From Paenimyroides aestuarii (lineage in GTDB: Bacteria > Bacteroidota > Bacteroidia > Flavobacteriales > Flavobacteriaceae), in assembly GCF_024628805.1 (NCBI RefSeq), contig NZ_CP102382.1:2480001-2544000 (forward strand): a DNA stretch of 64,000 nucleotides, in the 5' to 3' direction. Positions 35,119 through 43,165 of the stretch are shown in pieces. Below the pieces are notes generated by a model, which saw only the letters and a list, made by a program, of their open reading frames with translations, had not been told where the DNA came from and searched no databases. Position 1 is the stretch's first letter. Each line of letters opens with the position of its first letter. A program made the translations under genes and the position numbers.

Positions 35119-35976
35119 ATGTACGCATTAATCATAAGCTTGCTCTCGTCATTAGCTGTCGGTTTTTATATTAAATATCTGAAAATCAAAAATATAAAAG
35201 ATTTATTTTTGTTCGTTTTTGCAAATTATATTGTTGCAATTGTTTTAACATTCGTACTTTTTAATGCGCAAATCAATACTACAAACATCATCAAGGCATT
35301 TTCGGTAAACACAGTTGTTTTAGGAATGTTAATGCCAACTATTTTTTATATCCTCAACAAATCTTTGCAATTATCTGGTTTAGCCAAAACTGATATTTTT
35401 CAAAGAATGTCGCTTATTATACCGGTATTGCTGAGTTTTTTTATTTTTAATGAAATTTTCACATGGAACAAACTTGTCGCAATTGCCTTATCTTTTATTA
35501 GTATAGTGTTGCTTTTGTATAAAAAATCCACAAAAGATGGAAAATTCAACATTATTTACCTTTTAGCAGTTTTCATAGGATATGGAATAATTGATACTTT
35601 ATTTAAAATTTTAGCCACCAATAAAACCATACCTTATATTGTATCACTATTTGTAATATTTATAATTTGCGGTTTTGTTTCTTTATTATACTTGCTTTTT
35701 AGCAAAGGAAGTGCACATTTTAAAAATTTCTTGTATGGAACTTTACTAGGTCTTTTAAATTTCAGCAATATCTATTTTTATATGAAAGCTCACAAAATTT
35801 TCTTTGAAACCCCTACTCTAGTATTTATCACTATGAATTTGGGTGTAATAATCGGCGGAACGTTTATAGGAAAATTTTATTTCAAAGAAAAAATATCTAA
35901 ATCCGCTTTAATAGGTATATTTACAGCAATAATTAGCGTTGTTTTATTAGCATTAATCCAACTTCATATTCTTTAA
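35119..35976 (+). CDS. DMT-superfamily (EamA-like) transporter
   Basis: 285 residues and about nine to ten membrane helices arranged as two halves, each ending near a Lys-rich cytoplasmic turn (L-L-Y-K-K-S-T-K-D-G-K between halves). Y-F-K-E-K-I-S before the last helix resembles the closing F-x-E-x-x-S of EamA proteins. The substrate is not predictable. The Nudix gene follows after 3 bases. Confidence 0.75.
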   Translation: MYALIISLLSSLAVGFYIKYLKIKNIKDLFLFVFANYIVAIVLTFVLFNAQINTTNIIKAFSVNTVVLGMLMPTIFYILNKSLQLSGLAKTDIFQRMSLIIPVLLSFFIFNEIFTWNKLVAIALSFISIVLLLYKKSTKDGKFNIIYLLAVFIGYGIIDTLFKILATNKTIPYIVSLFVIFIICGFVSLLYLLFSKGSAHFKNFLYGTLLGLLNFSNIYFYMKAHKIFFETPTLVFITMNLGVIIGGTFIGKFYFKEKISKSALIGIFTAIISVVLLALIQLHIL

Positions 35977-35979
35977 ATA

Positions 35980-36405
35980 ATGAAATATCCACCAAAAATA
36001 TTTGTTACTGTTGATGTAGTTTTATGTCGAAAGATTGATAATCAGTATGAAATTTTGCTCATTCAACGATTAAATGAGCCTTTTCAAAATTATTGGGCGT
36101 TGCCAGGCGGTTTTGTAGATGAAAACGAAGAATTGGAAGCGGCAGCCAAACGAGAATTATTCGAAGAAACCGATATACAACTTTATCAAGTAAAACAAAT
36201 AAAAGCTTACGGAAGCCCACAACGCGACCCCAGAAGCCACACTATATCTATTGCTTTTTATGGGGAAATTGATAATTTGGCGGTAGCAAAAGCGAAAGAC
36301 GATGCTAAGAATATAAAATGGTTTCCCATCCATGAACTGCCCGTTTTAGCATTTGATCATGCAGAAATAATTCGCGATGCAGAGGAAAAGTTTTTAATTC
36401 GATAA
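35980..36405 (+). CDS. Nudix hydrolase
   Basis: 141 residues. The Nudix box is complete: G-G-F-V-D-E-N-E, then A-A-K-R-E-L-F-E-E-T (G-x5-E-x7-R-E-x-x-E-E), preceded by Y-W-A-L-P-G. The W-F-P-I-H-E-L-P near the end is also usual in the ADP-ribose pyrophosphatase-like group. It removes nucleoside diphosphate derivatives in the cytoplasm; the substrate is not known. It sits 3 bases after the transporter gene. Confidence 0.9.
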   Translation: MKYPPKIFVTVDVVLCRKIDNQYEILLIQRLNEPFQNYWALPGGFVDENEELEAAAKRELFEETDIQLYQVKQIKAYGSPQRDPRSHTISIAFYGEIDNLAVAKAKDDAKNIKWFPIHELPVLAFDHAEIIRDAEEKFLIR

Positions 36406-36413
36406 ACGATTCT

Positions 36414-36977
36414 TTATAGATTGACATTTTGTTTAATGTATATTTCAGTTGCTCCTAAACCGTATTTGCGGTAGTTGGCATCTTGAAAAGTAATTTCGGG
36501 ATATCGACCAAACAAATACTCTAATTCGGTTTTCAAAACCCCCTCTCCCATTCCATGGATAAAAACTATTTTGGGAATGCGGTTTGCAATAGCAAATTCT
36601 AATTGCCTACGAGCGGTATCAACTTGAATATTCAGAATATCGAAATTGGTTAAGTGTTTAAAACTTTTTACAAGCTTTTCAATATGCAAGTCGATCTCTA
36701 AAACAACTTCGTCTTTTTTTGTTTTTTTATCGGTATTAACTCTGTGATGATTTTTAGTGATTTTTTGCATCTTGGCCGACTCAATAGCTCCGTAGCTTGA
36801 CCCTTGTTTTATCAAAAAATCATCTACAGCAGGAATTAGTTGATGCAAAAAGTACGAAAGTTCAAATCCATCATTTGTTAAAATAACGGCTTCGTTGTTA
36901 TTTATTTGTACAACTTTCCCCTTAAAATTTTCATCTAAAACTTCTACGAAGCTTCCAATTTCAATATTATGATTCAT
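36414..36977 (-). CDS. Smr-domain protein (MutS2-like C-terminus)
   Basis: 187 residues from ATG 36977, which leaves an 11-base overlap with the upstream gene. The N-terminal part (G-S-F-V-E-V-L-D-E-N-F-K-G-K-V) looks like a small beta-barrel. The C-terminal Smr domain has V-L-E-I-D-L-H-I-E-K-L (the D-L-H motif) and F-I-H-G-M-G-E-G-V-L-K (the H-G-x-G motif), with putative nicking or RNA-cleaving activity in this family. Cytoplasmic. Confidence 0.85.
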   Translation of the reverse strand: MNHNIEIGSFVEVLDENFKGKVVQINNNEAVILTNDGFELSYFLHQLIPAVDDFLIKQGSSYGAIESAKMQKITKNHHRVNTDKKTKKDEVVLEIDLHIEKLVKSFKHLTNFDILNIQVDTARRQLEFAIANRIPKIVFIHGMGEGVLKTELEYLFGRYPEITFQDANYRKYGLGATEIYIKQNVNL

Positions 36978-37158
36978 GGTTTGTATCGTTGTTATCTTTA
37001 TCAAAATTACTCGGTGTTTTGTTTAATAAATCTTTCATAACAAAGAAAAAAACAATAATTGCAATTATTTGTACATATAAATTGGGTTTGGCAAGTGTTT
37101 GTTCCACTAGCGCCCAAATCATTAATGCAAATGCAACCACATAAAGAATAATTTTCAT
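36967..37158 (-). CDS. Small membrane protein upstream of smr
   Basis: 63 residues from ATG 37158: two helices and a D/N-rich tail. A longer reading upstream would overlap the divergent DUF2752 gene (start 37217) and is unlikely. It overlaps the Smr gene start by 11 bases. No known domain. Confidence 0.6.
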   Translation of the reverse strand: MKIILYVVAFALMIWALVEQTLAKPNLYVQIIAIIVFFFVMKDLLNKTPSNFDKDNNDTNHES

Positions 37159-37216
37159 AGAAAAACTTTTTTCAAAGATAAGAAATTTATACTTTCGAGA
37201 AAAAATCTGAAGCAAA

Positions 37217-37489
37217 ATGGAAGAATACATGTTGCCTTGCATGCACAAAAAACTTTTTGGCGTAGAATGTATGGGGTGCGGCACGCAAAGAGCTGCTTAT
37301 ATGGTTACTCAAGGTGATTTTGTTGGAGCTTTTAAAATGTATCCGGCTATTTATACTACTGCTTTGTTATTTGCATTTATCTTGTTGCATTTTATTGACA
37401 AGAAAAGAAAATACCATAAAATAATTATTTTTCTAGCGATACTCAACGCAATTATTATGGTATTTGCTTATATTTACAAACGAATATAA
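37217..37489 (+). CDS. DUF2752 family protein
   Basis: 90 residues. L-P-C-M-H-K-K-L-F-G-V-E-C-M-G-C-G-T-Q-R-A holds the C-x-x-x-x-x-x-x-x-C-x-G-C-G-x-x-R-A motif typical of DUF2752; two membrane helices follow. Function unknown; commonly next to CCC-motif proteins, as here. Confidence 0.85.
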   Translation: MEEYMLPCMHKKLFGVECMGCGTQRAAYMVTQGDFVGAFKMYPAIYTTALLFAFILLHFIDKKRKYHKIIIFLAILNAIIMVFAYIYKRI

Positions 37490-37510
37490 ATTTTAACTTT
37501 TAAAATAACT

Positions 37511-37918
37511 ATGGAAAATTATCAAAACCCAAGTGATCCGCAAAATTATCAAAACTCTGGTTTTAACAATGGAAACAATAATATAGTTCCCTCAAACTTA
37601 CCAAACGCAACAGCCGTTTTAGTTTTAGGTATTTTATCTATCATTGGATGTTGTTTTTATGGTATAGGTGTTGTTTTTGGAATTATCGCATTAGTTTTAG
37701 CAAGCAAGGATATGAAATTATATAAAAGTAATCCAAATGCTTACACGAACTATTCAACGTTGAATACGGGTAGAATTTTAGCAATTATTGGAATTGTATT
37801 ATTTATAGTTTCGATTATAATTTTATTAGCAATGGGATCTATTGTTGGTTGGGATGCTTTATTCAATGAAGAATTAGCAAAACAACGCATGGAAGAATGG
37901 ATGCAACAAAATCAGTAA
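37511..37918 (+). CDS. CCC-motif membrane protein
   Basis: 135 residues. An Asn/Gln/Pro-rich cytoplasmic N-terminus (N-Y-Q-N-P-S-D-P-Q-N-Y-Q-N) is followed by two helices; I-I-G-C-C-F-Y-G-I-G lies in the first. It is the flavobacterial CCC-motif family, with only two adjacent Cys here. It follows the DUF2752 gene after 21 bases. IS copy 2 starts 28 bases after the stop. Confidence 0.8.
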   Translation: MENYQNPSDPQNYQNSGFNNGNNNIVPSNLPNATAVLVLGILSIIGCCFYGIGVVFGIIALVLASKDMKLYKSNPNAYTNYSTLNTGRILAIIGIVLFIVSIIILLAMGSIVGWDALFNEELAKQRMEEWMQQNQ

Positions 37919-37945
37919 TCAAATGATGATTAGAAAATAAAATTT

Positions 37946-39739
37946 AAAGAGGCTGTCCAAAAAGGGCAGTCTTTTTTTTATGCGGCTAATTTTTGATAGT
38001 GAAAATTTTGATGATTATTTTTAGTTGAAGAAAATTCTTGATGCTTAAAAATGAAAATTTCAATTTCAAAAATCATTTTTGAACCTCGTTTTGCGGTTTT
38101 TACAACAATTTTCTTAGAAGTCGCTCCTTTAGCCACCATTTTTCTAAAATTATGTCCAAGAGCCATCAGTAGAAATTCTAATTCTACTTTTTCTAATCCT
38201 TTGAATGTAAATCTGTTAAATTTATTATTGCTTTTGAGTTGACCAAAGACAGCTTCTACTTCTATCGGGCGTTTGCTTCGGTGTTTTAAACCTTCTTCGC
38301 TAGTTAATAATGTTTTAGCCTTGTGTTTTAATTCATTTAATCGGTGGTTGACTTCTATTTTTCGGTTGCCTTTTGCATTGAAACATTCCCCTCGAAGCGG
38401 ACAATTGTTGCAGTTTTTAGCTTGATAATAAGACACTTGCGATTCGTATCCGTTGCTCGAAATTCGTTTGCCTTTGCCTATATTTTCCATTCGTTGACCC
38501 ATCGGACAAACGTAAAAATCTTGTTCTTGGTTATAGAATAAATTCTGAACCAAAAACGGATTGTTTTCCATCTTCTTTTTCTGTTCTGCATGAAAATAAT
38601 TATACTTCACATACGCTGTAACGCTCTTATTTTCAAGCATTTCGTAATTCTCCTCACTTCCGTATCCTGCATCGGCAACCACTTCTTTGCTTTGTTTTTT
38701 GTAAGCATTTTCAAAACCTTCCAAATGAGATTCTAAAGTGGTGGTGTCACCAGGTTTTTGATGGATAGAGATGTGTGTAATAAACTGGTTTTCAGTTGAA
38801 ATCTGCGTATTATAAGCCGGTTTAAGCTGTCCGTTTTTCATGTGATCTTCCTTCATCCGCATAAAAGTAGCGTCGGGGTCGGTTTTGCTGTAAGAATTCC
38901 TATCGCCTAAAGTTTCTAGGTCTTTTTCGTATTTTTCTAATTTTGGAAGATGCTCATCCTGAAGTTTTTGTAGCTCTTTTGCCTGTTTTTTGGTAGGTTC
39001 TTTTAGTTTTTTGTTCAATTCAGATAACTTCTCTTTTAGTTCTTCGGAATTGATTTTTTTGGGCAGTTCTTCCTTGTTAAGTTCTTGATTATCTGATTGA
39101 ATACTGTTTTCAATATCTGAAAGAATCGTATTGATTTTAACTTCTAATTTTTCTTTGTACTTTTCCACAGAACCCCGCCAAACGAAGGTGTATTTATTGG
39201 ATTTTGCCTCAATTTTTGTGCCGTCAATATACTGAATATCAAGGCTGATGTAGCCCAATTCTACCAGCATTTTCACCACTTCGGCAAACAAATCTTTGAT
39301 TTTCTCCTTCAAAATTTTCCCTCTAAATTCGTTGATGGTTCTAAAATTTGGCGTAGAATTTCCCGAAATGTACATAAAATGAATGTTTTCGGTAAGGGCT
39401 TTGGCGATTTTTCTACACGAATAAATGTTGGACAAATAGCTGTAAAACAACACTTTAATCATCATTCTCGGATGATATGCAGAGCAACCTCCGCCTAAGT
39501 AAAGATTTGTAATATCGCTGATATCCAATTGATTAACCACCGAATCCACCAACCGAACGGGGTGGTCTTCTGGAATCAAATCAAAAATATTGATAGGGAA
39601 AAGTTCTGGAGAGTTGCCTGTTTGATTTTTAAATGTTACCTTAGCCATAGTTGGGTTTTTTGTTCAACTCTAAAATACGAATTTTTTAGAGAAAACACAA
39701 CAAAAAAAGGGCTGCCCAAACTTTTTGGACAGCCTCTTT
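37946..39739 (-). mobile_element. IS1182-family insertion sequence, copy 2 (intact)
   Basis: 1794 bases with the same terminal repeats as copy 1 and the same orientation. It differs only by the one extra C (run at 39173-39176), so transposition or duplication was recent. Its right end touches the stop codon of the beta-lactamase-like gene. No target duplication seen. Confidence 0.92.
37978..39648 (-). CDS. IS1182-family transposase
   Basis: 556 residues. The N-terminal DUF772-type region has I-F-D-L-I-P-E-D-H-P-V-R and Y-H-P-R-M-M-I-K-V-L. The DDE catalytic core has Y-I-D-G-T-K-I-E-A (first Asp), V-A-D-A-G-Y-G-S-E (second Asp) and a Glu near I-E-V-E-A-V-F-G-Q-L (third). A coiled coil (E-L-K-E-K-L-S-E-L-N-K-K-L) lies between. 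A small zinc-like cluster C-N-N-C-P-L-R-G-E-C precedes the C-terminus. It moves its own element by cut and paste, and can probably also move copy 1. Confidence 0.93.
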   Translation of the reverse strand: MAKVTFKNQTGNSPELFPINIFDLIPEDHPVRLVDSVVNQLDISDITNLYLGGGCSAYHPRMMIKVLFYSYLSNIYSCRKIAKALTENIHFMYISGNSTPNFRTINEFRGKILKEKIKDLFAEVVKMLVELGYISLDIQYIDGTKIEAKSNKYTFVWRGSVEKYKEKLEVKINTILSDIENSIQSDNQELNKEELPKKINSEELKEKLSELNKKLKEPTKKQAKELQKLQDEHLPKLEKYEKDLETLGDRNSYSKTDPDATFMRMKEDHMKNGQLKPAYNTQISTENQFITHISIHQKPGDTTTLESHLEGFENAYKKQSKEVVADAGYGSEENYEMLENKSVTAYVKYNYFHAEQKKKMENNPFLVQNLFYNQEQDFYVCPMGQRMENIGKGKRISSNGYESQVSYYQAKNCNNCPLRGECFNAKGNRKIEVNHRLNELKHKAKTLLTSEEGLKHRSKRPIEVEAVFGQLKSNNKFNRFTFKGLEKVELEFLLMALGHNFRKMVAKGATSKKIVVKTAKRGSKMIFEIEIFIFKHQEFSSTKNNHQNFHYQKLAA

Positions 39740-40522
39740 TTAGTATCCTAAAACTTCAAATATTTGAGCTAAAATTAAATTCTTACGCTTTTCGTAGTCT
39801 GCTAAAGCATCACTTTCTAATGAAGTATAAGTTCGAAGCGAAAAATAAATCGGTTTACTTTGTTTAAGATAAATACCCACTGTCCAATCTATTTTTTTTC
39901 CTAAGTAGCTCGTTGTTGTGGTATGAAGGGCTAACTGTTGATTTGCCAGAAGTTGATTGAATAAAAATTGCTGGCTTTTTTTATGAAAGGGTAATTTATT
40001 GTCGTGCAAATCTATCAGAAATAAAATCATAGAATTTGGATTTGTAAAAGCTGCATAGTTCCAAAAATACTCCCATTCATTATTTTTAACTTCTTTCAGA
40101 AATGAAGCGTTTTTAATATTGTTCTCATAACTTTCAGATGATAATTTATCTTTTAACACATTAAAATACCAATCATTTTGATTTTTTAAAGCATCAATCA
40201 AATTGGTATCGGCATTCCACTCGGACATTCTTCCTTCAAATGAAGATCTTTTTACACCATCCCATTTTAGTTTTTCATTTACATCAATTTTAAAAATCTT
40301 TTCTTCTAATCCTACCAAAGCTTGCCACAAATGAAAATGTGCACCCGCCGGTGTATTGTAAAAAGGTTCACTTTCTGTGTTAAAAAGCCATTCATCTTTG
40401 TTTTCGTCATAAATCACAATTGCACCATTTATATTATTGGCCTTAAAATAATAATCTAAATAGCTTTGAGCTTTTGCATTAAAAAAGATAAAAAAAATAA
40501 AAACTGCTGTAATTGATCTCAT
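39740..40522 (-). CDS. Class D beta-lactamase-like protein lacking catalytic residues
   Basis: 260 residues with a signal peptide (M-R-S-I-T-A-V to N-A-K-A). The fold signature is present: A-I-V-I-Y-D at 34-39, K-W-D-G-V-K-R at 86, and E-W-N-A-D-T-N-L-I-D-A-L-K at 101. Class D enzymes read K-W-D-G and W-N-x-D-x-x-L in the same places. But the nucleophile motif S-T-F-K is replaced by A-H-F-H (near residue 61), S-x-V by Q-N-D (115-117), and no K-T-G is found. It is likely a non-hydrolysing relative acting in the periplasm. IS copy 2 abuts its stop codon, so the original 3' end may have been changed. Confidence 0.7.
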   Translation of the reverse strand: MRSITAVFIFFIFFNAKAQSYLDYYFKANNINGAIVIYDENKDEWLFNTESEPFYNTPAGAHFHLWQALVGLEEKIFKIDVNEKLKWDGVKRSSFEGRMSEWNADTNLIDALKNQNDWYFNVLKDKLSSESYENNIKNASFLKEVKNNEWEYFWNYAAFTNPNSMILFLIDLHDNKLPFHKKSQQFLFNQLLANQQLALHTTTTSYLGKKIDWTVGIYLKQSKPIYFSLRTYTSLESDALADYEKRKNLILAQIFEVLGY

Positions 40523-40608
40523 TCGTTGATTTTTTTTTCAAAAATATAAAAAGTAGTACGAAGAATGGAATTGTTTCTACAAAAACATTTAATTCAAAGA
40601 TATTTCAT

Positions 40609-40616
40609 TAATTTTG
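40609..40616 (+). promoter_or_regulatory. -7 box of the endonuclease I gene
   Basis: TAATTTTG, perfect TAnnTTTG, 18 bases before ATG 40635; excludes the in-frame codon at 40614 as start. Confidence 0.55.
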
Positions 40617-40634
40617 CACTATTATTTACAAGCA

Positions 40635-41696
40635 ATGAAATCAGCCTTTTATACTATTTTTTTCTTTATATTTTGTGTCTCCAATGCACAGATTCCCACA
40701 TATTATCAATCAATTAATTTATCTTTGAAGGGTGATGCTTTAAAAAACGAACTTGCAACTTTAATTACTAACACACATACAACGGATTTAATTTATTCGC
40801 CCCAAGTTTGGGATGTTTTAAAAGATGCAGATGTGGACCCAACAGATAACAATAAAATTTTACTGATTTATGGTTGGAACGATACTGATTTAATAAAAAA
40901 TAATGATTTAACGCGCGATAGAAATGCAAGTTGTCATAGTGCAAATTGCGACAATAAATGGGTGCGCGAACATGTGTTTCCTCGATCAAAAGGTACACCC
41001 AATCTAGAATTTGAAGGTCCGGGTGCTGATGCACACCACCTGCGTGCTGCTGATTATGATCGTAATAGTTTAAGAAGTAATTTTAAATTTATTGCAAACC
41101 CCACTTCATATATCACCTATTCCCGTGTAATTCAGCAAAATGGTATCGAATATTTTTATCCTGGAAACCAGTGGAAAGGCGATATTGCCCGAATGATTAT
41201 GTACATGTATGTGCGCTATGGTAATCGCTGCCAACCTGTAAATGTTGGTCATGGTTCAACTTCATTTTCGCTGTATGGTGATATGCCAAACATTTTTTTA
41301 CAATGGAATGTAGAAGATCCGGTTTCGGCACATGAAATAAACCGAAATGAAACTATTTACAATGCCCAAGGAAACCGAAATCCGTTTATTGATAATCCTT
41401 ATCTAGCTACCCTAATTTGGAACGGACCGATTGCCGAAAACAAATGGAACAGTTTAAGCTTGACGAATGAAAACTTGAATGTGGTAAAGGTGTATCCTAC
41501 CTACACTTCAGACTTTGTTACTATAGAGAGTGACTCAGAAAGTTTTATCTATAAAATTTTTGATGTATCAAACAAGTTGATCGAACAAGGAATTAATGAA
41601 GAAAAAATTAACGTTTCACATTATGCAAACGGTATTTATTTTTTAAATATTTCAATAGAAAATCAGTCAAAAACGTTTAAGATTATAAAAAAATAA
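40635..41696 (+). CDS. Secreted endonuclease I with type IX secretion tail
   Basis: 353 residues from ATG 40635, which opens a signal peptide ending S-N-A before Gln. The EndA/NucM (His-Me finger) domain shows W-V-R-E-H-V-F-P-R-S and A-D-A-H-H-L-R-A-A-D, with R-S-N-F as its completing residues. The last ~75 residues (V-Y-P-T-Y-T, ending G-I-Y-F-L-N-I and F-K-I-I-K-K) form a type A sorting domain for type IX secretion. It degrades extracellular DNA. A terminator overlaps the stop. Confidence 0.92.
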   Translation: MKSAFYTIFFFIFCVSNAQIPTYYQSINLSLKGDALKNELATLITNTHTTDLIYSPQVWDVLKDADVDPTDNNKILLIYGWNDTDLIKNNDLTRDRNASCHSANCDNKWVREHVFPRSKGTPNLEFEGPGADAHHLRAADYDRNSLRSNFKFIANPTSYITYSRVIQQNGIEYFYPGNQWKGDIARMIMYMYVRYGNRCQPVNVGHGSTSFSLYGDMPNIFLQWNVEDPVSAHEINRNETIYNAQGNRNPFIDNPYLATLIWNGPIAENKWNSLSLTNENLNVVKVYPTYTSDFVTIESDSESFIYKIFDVSNKLIEQGINEEKINVSHYANGIYFLNISIENQSKTFKIIKK

Positions 41697-41722
41697 ACCG
41701 CAAATTTAATTGCGGTTTATTT
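41693..41722. terminator. Bidirectional terminator between endonuclease I and rtcB
   Basis: 11-bp stem built on AAACCGCAA/TTGCGGTTT with a six-base loop. It serves the two convergent genes that stop at 41696 and 41731. Confidence 0.75.
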
Positions 41723-41730
41723 AATTAAAA

Positions 41731-43152
41731 CTAATCCTCCCTACTTCCATCGTCTGCCATACGAACCATTTTGGGTGTAAAAGTAGCCACCACATCAATT
41801 AAATGTTCTTGGGCTTGCATCACCTGATGAATATCTTTATAAGCCATTGGAGCTTCATCTAAACCCGCACCAATTAAAGTAACGTTATGGTCTTTTAAAA
41901 TGGCTTTGAAATCGGTTTTAGTAATTTCTTTTTTCGCTTGGGTTCGGCTCATTTGTCGTCCGGCACCGTGCGATGCAGACTGAATGGCTTCTGGTGCACC
42001 TTTTCCACGAACTAAAAAACCAGGTGCTGTCATTGATCCCGGAATTATCCCCATTACATCCTTGCTGGCAGGTGTGACTCCTTTTCGGTGAACAATCACT
42101 TCTTCGCCGTTCCACTGCTCTTTCCACGCAAAATTGTGATGATTTTCAACTTTAGCTAAAACTTTAGCTCCTAAAGCTTTTTGCATTTTTAAATGAATCA
42201 CTTCATGGCAAGCCGAAGCGTAATCGCCAGCCAAATTCATTGCCAGCCAATATTCTTGACCTTCGGTTGAATTCAAATCAAAATAGGCTAGGTTTTTAGC
42301 TTCGCGTGGCAATTTGCAAACTTTCTTTGCCAATTGGGTATAATGACTGGCAATAGTAGCGCCAAAACCTCGTGAACCTGAATGGGTTAATAGGGCAACA
42401 TATTGGCCTTTTTCAATATTGAGCATTTCGTCGCGCTCTGAAAATTCAATAATACCAAATTCCACAAAATGATTGCCACCACCAGAGCTTCCTAATTGTG
42501 CCCAAGCTTTATCTTTTAAACTTTTTAAAAACGGATTTTCGTGGAACAATTGATTTTCTAAAACTTCGTGATCCAATCGGTATTGTCCTTTAAAACCATT
42601 TCCTGCACCAAAATTTGATTGTGCGATTAATTCGCGTTTAAATTTCGATTGGTTTTCTTCAAAAAAAGAGGCTTCCATATCGTAAATTGAAAGTGCCATT
42701 CTGCACCCAATATCCACACCTACTCCATACGGAATAATGGCATTTCGGGTAGCCAAAACACCGCCAATTGGCAATCCATAGCCTTGATGTGCATCGGGCA
42801 TTAAAGCTCCGGCTACCGAAACAGGCAGTTTCATCGCAACTTCCATTTGTTTTTTTGCACCTTCCTCGATATGTTCGTTTCCAAAAACGGTATATTCTTT
42901 TGGTTCAGTCGCTAGTGGAATAGTAGCACTGTCTATTTCGTTTTGCAATGCAATAATCTGCTGTGCCAATGGATAAAATTCTGATGTTTCAAAGGTTTCA
43001 TGTGGGTTATCAATAAGTTTTTTTAAAATATTTAATACCTCGCCTTTGTTTAATGCACCCTGATAATTCTCTAAAAAGTGTAATGTTTTTCCTAAAATGA
43101 TATTTTCTTCAAAACCTATACGCAATAGGTCTTTTCCTGTTATTTTTTTCAT
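41731..43152 (-). CDS. rtcB: RtcB RNA ligase
   Basis: 473 residues. It joins RNA 2',3'-cyclic or 3'-phosphate ends to 5'-OH ends using GTP and Mn2+. Metal ligands are visible: the active-site Cys150 in V-D-I-G-C-R-M, D-A-H-Q-G, G-G-N-H-F, H-S-G-S-R-G, and the GMP-accepting His in A-S-H-G-A-G-R. The N-terminal ~80 residues exceed the E. coli form. It is cotranscribed with slipin (13-base gap). No archease or RtcA is encoded here. The operon carries a tRNA-like RNA upstream, which suggests repair of cleaved RNA, probably tRNA. Confidence 0.93.
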   Translation of the reverse strand: MKKITGKDLLRIGFEENIILGKTLHFLENYQGALNKGEVLNILKKLIDNPHETFETSEFYPLAQQIIALQNEIDSATIPLATEPKEYTVFGNEHIEEGAKKQMEVAMKLPVSVAGALMPDAHQGYGLPIGGVLATRNAIIPYGVGVDIGCRMALSIYDMEASFFEENQSKFKRELIAQSNFGAGNGFKGQYRLDHEVLENQLFHENPFLKSLKDKAWAQLGSSGGGNHFVEFGIIEFSERDEMLNIEKGQYVALLTHSGSRGFGATIASHYTQLAKKVCKLPREAKNLAYFDLNSTEGQEYWLAMNLAGDYASACHEVIHLKMQKALGAKVLAKVENHHNFAWKEQWNGEEVIVHRKGVTPASKDVMGIIPGSMTAPGFLVRGKGAPEAIQSASHGAGRQMSRTQAKKEITKTDFKAILKDHNVTLIGAGLDEAPMAYKDIHQVMQAQEHLIDVVATFTPKMVRMADDGSRED

Positions 43153-43165
43153 AATTAATTGTATT

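Noticed and set aside
18115..39739. Composite transposon carrying 18 kb of cargo
   Set aside because: The cargo is ordinary chromosomal housekeeping (uvrB, lysA, ompA family), with no accessory genes and no target duplication around the whole.
37946..39739. Target-site duplication of IS copy 2
   Set aside because: Left flank AAAATTT and right flank TTAGTA share no convincing duplicated word; the same is true of copy 1.
40635..43152. Endonuclease I as functional partner of RtcB
   Set aside because: The nuclease is exported by type IX secretion and separated from rtcB by a bidirectional terminator; neighbourhood is by chance.
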